Shown here: in pieces, positions 10,721-64,000 of the stretch
Layout: every line of letters starts with the position of its first letter
Numbering within the stretch: the first letter of the stretch is position 1
Assembly: GCA_963575745.1 (NCBI GenBank)
Contig: CAUYUJ010004558.1
Span: forward strand, 1,195,847 to 1,259,846
DNA from: Prorocentrum cordatum
Taxonomy: Eukaryota; Sar; Dinophyceae; Prorocentrales; Prorocentraceae
DNA: 64,000 nt
Reading direction: 5' to 3'
The notes under the pieces: model-generated
The model's input: the letters and a program-made list of their open reading frames with translations, nothing else
Told to the model about the DNA's origin: nothing
The model's database searches: none
Translations under genes and position numbers: made by a program

Positions 10721-11211
10721 ACATAATGCAGCTCATCGCTCTCCTCAGTATACACTGCAGTGCAAACGGATATTTTACATATGTGGTTGTTGCGCATCCT
10801 CGTCGGGCGTTGGTAAAGTCGGCCTGCCACGTGGCACTCCTATATACATGTATAGGAAGAGGAGGGAAGGTGACGGTGATGATGCTGATGATGCTGATAA
10901 TGGTGATGACGGTGATAATGATTAGGGTGACCGTGAAAATGATGACGACGACGGCGATAATGAGGATGCTGCTGATGATGCTATATGATGATGATGGTGA
11001 GGATGACGCTGATGATAAAGATGCTTCTGACCAGGAGGAGGACAATTCGGATGAGGAGGCGGAGGAGGTCGAGGATGGGGTATGAGGAGAAATGTAAAAG
11101 GAGGAGGAGGAAGAGGAGGAGGAGGAGGAGGATGAGGAGGAGGAGGACGAGAAGGGGCAGAACGGGGAGGGGGGGGGTCCCGTACTCCCCTTCCGCACCT
11201 CTTCCGCCGAG
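10721..11211 (+). repeat. Unassigned, then GAT- and GAG-rich tracts
   Basis: 10870-11000 is GATGATGCTGA-rich and 11025-11175 is GAG/GGA-rich, ending in a G run (11168-11177). This tract lies directly before the acceptor of exon 1 of the split gene. 10721-10869 holds nothing I recognise. Confidence 0.8.
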
Positions 11212-58482
<47,271 letters not shown>

Positions 58483-58565
58483 GCCTGACACCGGCGCCGC
58501 CAGGCCAGGCGGAGGGAGGCCGCAGACCGCCTCGTGTTGTAAAAAGTCAGGGTGTGCCGTTGAAT

Positions 58566-58755
58566 GCCTCCCAAATGGGGTCCGAATGGATGGGGTCGGA
58601 GGATCGCGCCGACGTCGCCGATGCACCGCCGACGTCGCCGATGCATCGCCGATGCATCGCCGATGCATCGCCGATGCATCGCCGATGCATCGCCACTGCA
58701 CCACCGATGCGGCGTGATCCTCCAGCCCCATCTATTCGGACTACGTTTAGGGGGC
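58566..58755. mobile_element. Foldback/MITE-like element 1, copy 2
   Basis: 190 bp. Terminal inverted repeats of 46 bp with 37 paired positions; GTCCGAATGGATGGGG on the left answers GTCCGAATAGATGGGG on the right. The interior is tandem CGATGCATCGC (58620-58700). It starts 84 bp after the stop codon of the split gene, so it may lie in the 3' UTR. Confidence 0.78.
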
Positions 58756-59277
58756 CTCGAGCCGCTGTGACAAGTTCCATCCTCGGGAGAGCCACGGGCC
58801 TCGGGACCCTCGCAGGTGAACCTCAGAGGAAGAAAAGGTACGGATACCGCTGCTCATCCTGGAGAGCCCTCATCGCCACGGCTGGATTCTCCTCGAGATT
58901 CTGGTCAGAACGCACCCCGGGAGAGGTCTGGGGAGCAGCGGTAACGGTATTCTGTGTCGGCCCAGGACCCAGCGTGATAAGTCTCTGACCACGGAATCCT
59001 GGAGAGCTCTGGGCCTCCATGGGCTTGGGGCCTGGGGCGGCTCTGGTTGCCGTGCGTCAGCGGCACGCCAGAAGCCAAGGCAGGGGTCTTGGGCTGGAGA
59101 GCTCTGCCGTGGCGCGCGCCCTCGGGGTTGCCAGCCGATGTCACAGCCTTCGAACACCTGATGGGCTGTGCGTTGAGTCGTGTCGTAGATCATTGTTTGT
59201 CTGTCTCCTCCCCCTCTTTCTCCGCCTCCATTTTTTACACTGCCAAGGCCCCGTGCCATAGGCTGGCACATGGCTGT
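58756..59277. other. Unassigned sequence downstream of the split gene
   Basis: GC-rich with no recognised gene or repeat. Any polyadenylation site of the split gene would lie between 58483 and here, but no clear signal is seen. Confidence 0.5.
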
Positions 59278-59557
59278 GTTGTTGTTGTGGTGATTGTTGT
59301 TGTTGTTGTTGTTGTTGTTGTGGTTGTTGTGGTTGTTGTGGTTGTTGTGATTGTTGTGGTTGTGGTTGTGGTTGTGGTTGTGGTGGTTGTGGTTGTGGTT
59401 GTGATTTTGGTTGTGGTTGTCTTGTGGTTGTGGTTTTGGTCGTTTTGGTTGTGGTTGTGGTTGTGGTTGTTGTTGTTTGTTGTTGTGGTTGTGGTTGTGG
59501 TTGTGGTTGTGGTTGTGGTTGTTGTTGTCGTTGTTGTTGTCGTCGTTGTTGTTGTAG

Positions 59558-59601
<44 letters not shown>
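59278..59601 (+). repeat. (GTT)n / (GTGGTT)n tract
   Basis: About 320 bp of GTT and GGTTGT units, leading directly into family A copy 4. Confidence 0.97.
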
Positions 59602-60362
59602 GAACATTATTTATTCTAAAGAATAATTATTGTTGGGCCCCCTGGTGCGCGCCCCCCCTGCGCCGCCTAGGCCGCAGCTACATTTTCATCATTTTCGTGA
59701 GGAAGCCTCAGAAAAGAGGGTGTGTACAGGATCCGGTTGTTTTGTTGTAATCCGCTTTCCCTTGCAAAAAACAATAGAAAATGACATTTCTTGTTCTAAT
59801 ATAATCAAATTTCAAGAATCCCTTGCAAAAAATAAGGTAAAGTGGACATTCGCGCGCGCAAGACGAAATCCTTCCAAAACCTTAGTGTTCGCAGCGATTT
59901 TAACATAAAAACATCAAAAAACCAATGGTTTTTCAACAAAAAAATGTCAAAATCTCATCCCGCGCGCTCTTGCGGATTCGTAGGAAACCCAACACTTTTT
60001 AAACATTTCTGTCAAACGGGCTTTTGCGAGCAACTTTTTCGAACTTCTGCGACAACGGTTGCGCACCTGCCAGGGCCATCATCCCTGTCAAATAATACCA
60101 TGCGGGACACATTCGTTTTTTCTTCGCGCGCGCACGCCGTCGTCGTCGGCCGCGGGGCCCTGAATAGTAGCCACGGTCGTCCGCATGCCACGAAGTGAAG
60201 TGTCCGAACGTCATAGGGCGGGAAGCTGGGTGTGGGTGGTGGCGAAGAGTCGTTTGGAAATTTGGTAGAGCTTGAACCGGCCCCCCCACAAAGTGGGGGT
60301 ATTGCCCGCCTCCTATGAAAACCCTGGCACTGGTGAGAACGGAGTGTCCCCACGTGCTAGTA

Positions 60363-60365
<3 letters not shown>
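59602..60365 (+). repeat. Family A element, subtype A1, copy 4
   Basis: 764 bp, apparently identical to copy 1 at 30105-30867 except for one extra A in an A run (59938-59944). It is bounded on both sides by (GTT)n. Confidence 0.88.
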
Positions 60366-60401
<36 letters not shown>

Positions 60402-60402
60402 C

Positions 60403-60447
<45 letters not shown>

Positions 60448-61077
60448 TTGTTGTCGTTGCTGTTGGTTTTTAAACTAATCATTGTTGACCCCCCCTCTTC
60501 GGGGCACATTGTTTTGTTCAATTAAAATGCCCTTCCCTGGGCTCGCACCTTGTTTTTTTCAAGGGAAAGTGCGGGGTCACCAAACTGGTCCGCTGGCCCC
60601 CGAGTTACAACAACAACGGCTCCCGCCTGATATTTCCTCAATGTATTCCCAAATCGCGCACTCGGGCGGGAATTCCTCACAATGTATGCAGGAATCGCGC
60701 TCACGCGTGGGACTTCTTCGCAATTATTCAGACGCCGCGCCCTCGACACTCAGGAATCACGCTGTCGCTGTGGATTCCCTAACGATTTCTTTGGGAGTCG
60801 CGCTATCGCTTGATACTTCCCCGCGATTCATGCAGGCCGCACGCTTCAGCAACCCGCCTGCTTGACCTGGCCGCCTGGGCCCGCCTTCCGACCCGCCCGC
60901 TAGGGTCTGCCCGCCCGATCTGCCCATCTGGTTCTGCCACTTGTTTTCTGCTCCTAGCCCCCCCTCCTGCTACTCTCTTTCGTGCTCCATCCTCCTCCCT
61001 CCCAGTTCCTTCCATCCGTCCTCTCGTCTCTTGTTTTAGGGGCTGCATGAAATACACGTTGCAGGTAAGAAGCTTAT
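60366..61077 (+). repeat. (GTT)n and family B element, copy 2
   Basis: 60366-60460 (GTT)n; then ATTGTTGACCCCCCC, CACATTGTTTTGTTC, a CAAGGGAAA box and GAGTTACAACAACAACGGCT, followed by about four GGGA-TTC-TC-CAAT-TAT repeats to about 60840. It corresponds to 32440-32840. 60860-61077 is C/T-rich and unassigned. Confidence 0.75.
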
Positions 61078-61293
61078 CCCCCAAGAGGGTACGAGCGAAG
61101 ACGAAGGGGGCGGGTATCGAGGGTTTGGGAATATACGTATTGACTGGCACGCGCGCAGATAAGAGCGAGCAGTCTTAAACTGATTGTTGTTGTTGTTGCT
61201 GTTGTTGTTGCTGCTGGTGTTGTTGTTGCCGCTGTTATTGTTGTTGTTGTTGCTGCTGCTGTTGTTTGTTGTTGCATTTGCAATTGCAATTGC

Positions 61294-61351
<58 letters not shown>
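61078..61351 (+). repeat. Family C element, copy 2, and (GTT)n
   Basis: 61078-61180 matches 34596-34703 (CCAAGAGGGTACGA-CGAAG, GGGCGGGTATC, GAGCGAGCAGTCT). It ends in (GTT)n/(GCT)n at 61181-61351, which then abuts family A copy 5. Confidence 0.78.
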
Positions 61352-62131
61352 GAACATTATTACTTCTAAAGAATAGTTATTGTTGGGGCCCCTGGTGCAT
61401 GGCCCCCCCGCCGCGCCTAGGCCGCAGCCACATTTTCATCATTTTCGTGAGGAAGTCTCAGGCAAAACGGGTTGGTCCGGATCCGGTTGTTTTGTTACGG
61501 CCCGCTTTCCCTTGCAAAAAATAAGCTAAAGTGGACATTTCTTGTTCTAACATAACCAAACTTCAAGAATCCCTTGCAAAAAATAAGGTAAAGTGGACAT
61601 TCGCGCGCGCAAGACGAAATCCTTCCAAAACCTTAGTTTTCGTAGCGATTTTAACATAAAAACATAAAAAACAAGTTTTTTTTTTTTTTTTTTTTTTTTT
61701 TATATATATATAACTTGTCAACATTTCATCCCGCGCGCTCTTGCGGATTCGTAGGAAACCCAACACTTTTTAAACATTTCTGTCAAACGGGCTTTTGCGA
61801 GCAACTTTTTCGAACTTCTGCAACAACGGTTGCGCACCTGCCAGGGCCATCATCCCTGTCAAATAATACCATGCGGGACACATTCGTTTTTTCTTCGCGC
61901 GCGCACGCCGTCGTCGTCGGCCGCGGGGCCCTGAATAGTAGCCACGGTCGTCCGCATGCCACGAAGTGAAGTGTCCGAACGTCATAGGGCGGGAAGCTGG
62001 GTGTGGGTGGTGGCGAAGAGTCGTTTGGAAATTTGGTAGAGCTTGAACCGGCCCCCCCACAAAGTGGGGGTATTGCCCGCCTCCTATGAAAACCTTGGCA
62101 CTGGTGAGAACGGAGTGTCCCCACGTGCTAG
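61352..62131 (+). repeat. Family A element, subtype A2, copy 5
   Basis: Like copies 2 and 3, but the AAAAACCAATGGTTTTT palindrome is replaced by a run of about 28 T followed by TATATATATATAACTTG (61677-61717). The start is slightly diverged (GAACATTATTACTTCTAAAG). Confidence 0.85.
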
Positions 62132-62157
62132 TTGTTGTTGTTGTTGTTGTTGTTGTT

Positions 62158-62696
62158 GAACATTATTTATTCTAAAGAATAATTATTGTTGGGCCCCCTG
62201 GTGCGCGCCCCCCCTGCGCCGCCTAGGCCGCAGCTACATTTTCATCATTTTCGTGAGGAAGCCTCAGAAAAGAGGGTGTGTACAGGATCCGGTTGTTTTG
62301 TTGTAATCCGCTTTCCCTTGCAAAAAACAATAGAAAATGACATTTCTTGTTCTAATATAATCAAATTTCAAGAATCCCTTGCAAAAAATAAGGTAAAGTG
62401 GACATTCGCGCGCGCAAGACGAAATCCTTCCAAAACCTTAGTGTTCGCAGCGATTTTAACATAAAAACATCAAAAAACCAATGGTTTTTCAACAAACAAA
62501 TTGTCAAAATCTCATCCCGCGCGCTCTTGCGGATTCGTAGGAAACCCAACACTTTTTAAACATTTCTGTCAAACGGGCTTTTGCGAGCAACTTTTTCGAA
62601 CTTCTGCGACAACGGTTGCGCACCTGCCAGGGCCATCATCCCTGTCAAATAATACCATGCGGGACACATTCGTTTTTTCTTCGCGCGCGCACGCCG
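62158..62696 (+). repeat. Family A element, subtype A1, copy 6, left part
   Basis: Matches copy 1 up to GCGCGCGCACGCCG and then departs. The missing right part reappears, diverged, at 63306-63481. Confidence 0.85.
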
Positions 62697-63305
62697 AAAT
62701 CTCCAAAAACCATTGGGCTTCTTAAGAATTTTAGCACCGCGCATCATAAAATCACACGAATCGCACCGTAGGTCCTCGAAAAACACCTGCACGACTTTTC
62801 AAAATTTCTACCCGCGCGCGCTGTCCGGCGGGGGGCGTGAGGATCCGGCATCGCTCACAACCATCGGGACAACCATCGGGACAACCATCGGAACAACCAT
62901 CGGGACAACCATCGGGACAATCATCGGGACAGTCATCGGGACAACGATCGGGACAAGCACAACCATCAGGACAACCATCGGGACAATCATCGGGACAACG
63001 ATCGGGACAACCACAACCATCAGGACAACCATCGGGACAACCATCGAGACAACCATCGGGACAACCATATCCTCTCTCTCTTGTGTATTCCCACATCCCT
63101 CAGGAATTTGCCCTAAAGATGTGATCAACTATCTTGTGAGTACGTATCATGTGTATCATGTGTATCATGTACCATATGCATCATATGCAACAGATGTTCT
63201 GTGGAAGGCTTAACAACTTCTGTGGGTTAACAAGGCTTAACAACTTCTGTGGGTGTACGAACGTAGGCTTAACAACTTCTGTGGGTGTGTACTCCACGCC
63301 AGTGT
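62697..63305 (+). repeat. Insert within family A copy 6, with 12-bp array
   Basis: 609 bp unrelated to other family A copies. 62858-63068 is a tandem of about 17 units of CAACCATCGGGA (some CAATC or CAACG). 63208-63282 has three copies of GGCTTAACAACTTCTGTGGG. 63138-63185 has GTATCATGT repeats. Confidence 0.8.
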
Positions 63306-63499
63306 AGTAGCCACGGTCGTCCGCAGGCCACGAAGTGAAGTGTCCGAACGTCATAGGGCGGGAAGCTGGGTGTGGGTGGTGGCGAAGAGTCGTGTGGATA
63401 TTTGGTAGAGCTTGCACTGCCCCCCCACAAAGTGGGGGTATTGGCTGGCGTCGCATGAAAACCCTGGCACTGGTGAGAACACTGAGCGTTCGGGTAAAG
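63306..63499 (+). repeat. Family A element, right end fragment
   Basis: TAGTAGCCACGGTCGTCCGC through to CCTGGCACTGGTGAGAAC, with the CCCCCAC-AAA-GTGGGGG hairpin kept (63421-63440). The last 20 bp differ from other copies, ending GGGTAAAGTGATTATTGTTG. Confidence 0.8.
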
Positions 63500-63504
63500 T
63501 GATT

Positions 63505-63552
<48 letters not shown>

Positions 63553-64000
63553 GGTGGTGGTGGTGGTGGTGATGTAATAGTAATCGAGCTCTCACGATTG
63601 AAGAATAATGCTGCTTTGTCCCCCCTCCAGTGACCATGGTGTTTTTCCAATCGAAGTACTTCTCCCGGGGCTCGCGCTCGGTTTTTATCACGGAAAGTCA
63701 CTCGGCTCAAATTGGGTTGTTGGCCCCTGGATTACAACAACAACGACTCCCAATTGAGACTTCCTCACAATTTAACCAGGACCCGCCCCCGCCTGAGACT
63801 TCCTCGCATTTTACAGAGGAAATCGCACTCTCGCTGGTGACTTCTCTACAGTTCATGCTGGGATCATTCACTCGGCGCTGGAGTCGCGCTCTCGCTGGAG
63901 ACTTGCTGGCCCCTTTGCTGCTCGCGGCCCCGTTGCACCCCTTCGTGGCCCCCTCGCTGCCCTTCGTGGCCACCTCGCAGCCCTTCGTGGCCCCCTCGCG
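63500..64000 (+). repeat. (GTT)n/(GGT)n and family B element, copy 3
   Basis: 63505-63570 (GTT)n then (GGT)n; from 63590 TTGAAGAATAATGCTGC, CCCCCCTCC, a CACGGAAA box, GGATTACAACAACAACGACT and GAGACTTCCTC repeats. 63905-64000 has four CCCTTCGTGGCC-CCTCGC units cut by the window end. Confidence 0.75.

Noticed and set aside
62858-63068. 12-bp array considered as a CRISPR-like repeat
   Set aside because: Units are directly adjacent without spacers, and the genome is eukaryotic.

Overview
The window is nuclear DNA of a dinoflagellate. The evidence is a GC-rich, microsatellite-choked sequence, Ty1/copia coding regions of the dinoflagellate type, relics of the 'ISACEKG-QWQ-AL-LL-EM' pentatricopeptide repeats that are very common in these genomes, and a split gene whose introns start with GC or GA instead of GT. 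The genus cannot be fixed from the sequence; a large repeat-rich genome such as Prorocentrum is only a guess. There is one 100-N assembly gap (42151-42250).

The central result is a gene on the + strand running from at least 11212 to 58482. I recognise nine tiny exons (33 to 82 nt) at 11212, 25855, 26677, 42042, 45636, 49203, 53002, 56242 and 58423. Joined in order they keep one reading frame for 177 codons and end at a TGA. They align, from memory and almost without gaps, with the C-terminal part of a lineage-specific dinoflagellate coiled-coil family of unknown function. About 0.53 kb of coding sequence is spread over 47 kb. No recognised donor is GT. The N-terminal exons were not found and probably lie upstream.

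Region 1-11 kb: degenerate short repeats (AATGC, a 15-bp repeat, GGAATCC, CAG, TCA), the dispersed CCAAGACGG repeat family, three clusters of dead PPR repeats and a 90-bp minisatellite. Region 11-26 kb: exon 1, a 100-bp tandem satellite, and inside that satellite a 10,079-bp copia element (13483-23561) with 137-bp LTRs, an initiator-tRNA-Met-type primer site and a TCGCC target duplication. The element carries gag, protease, two related 'ENP' modules, integrase, reverse transcriptase and RNase H, broken by several frameshifts and stops; short ANA-type peptide motifs lie between its domains. It sits inside the first recognised intron of the split gene, in the same orientation.

Region 26-42 kb: exons 2 and 3, then a 15.3-kb intron with repeat families bounded by (GTT)n runs, a minus-strand PPR relic, microsatellites, foldback elements and a minisatellite with paired CACGTG sites. 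Region 42-58.5 kb: exons 4-9 in introns of about 2-4 kb rich in GGA and GAT runs, with two copies of a foldback element. Region 58.5-64 kb, downstream of the gene: a second foldback copy and a second cluster of the (GTT)n-bounded families.

No rRNA, tRNA, snRNA, spliced-leader gene or CRISPR array was found.
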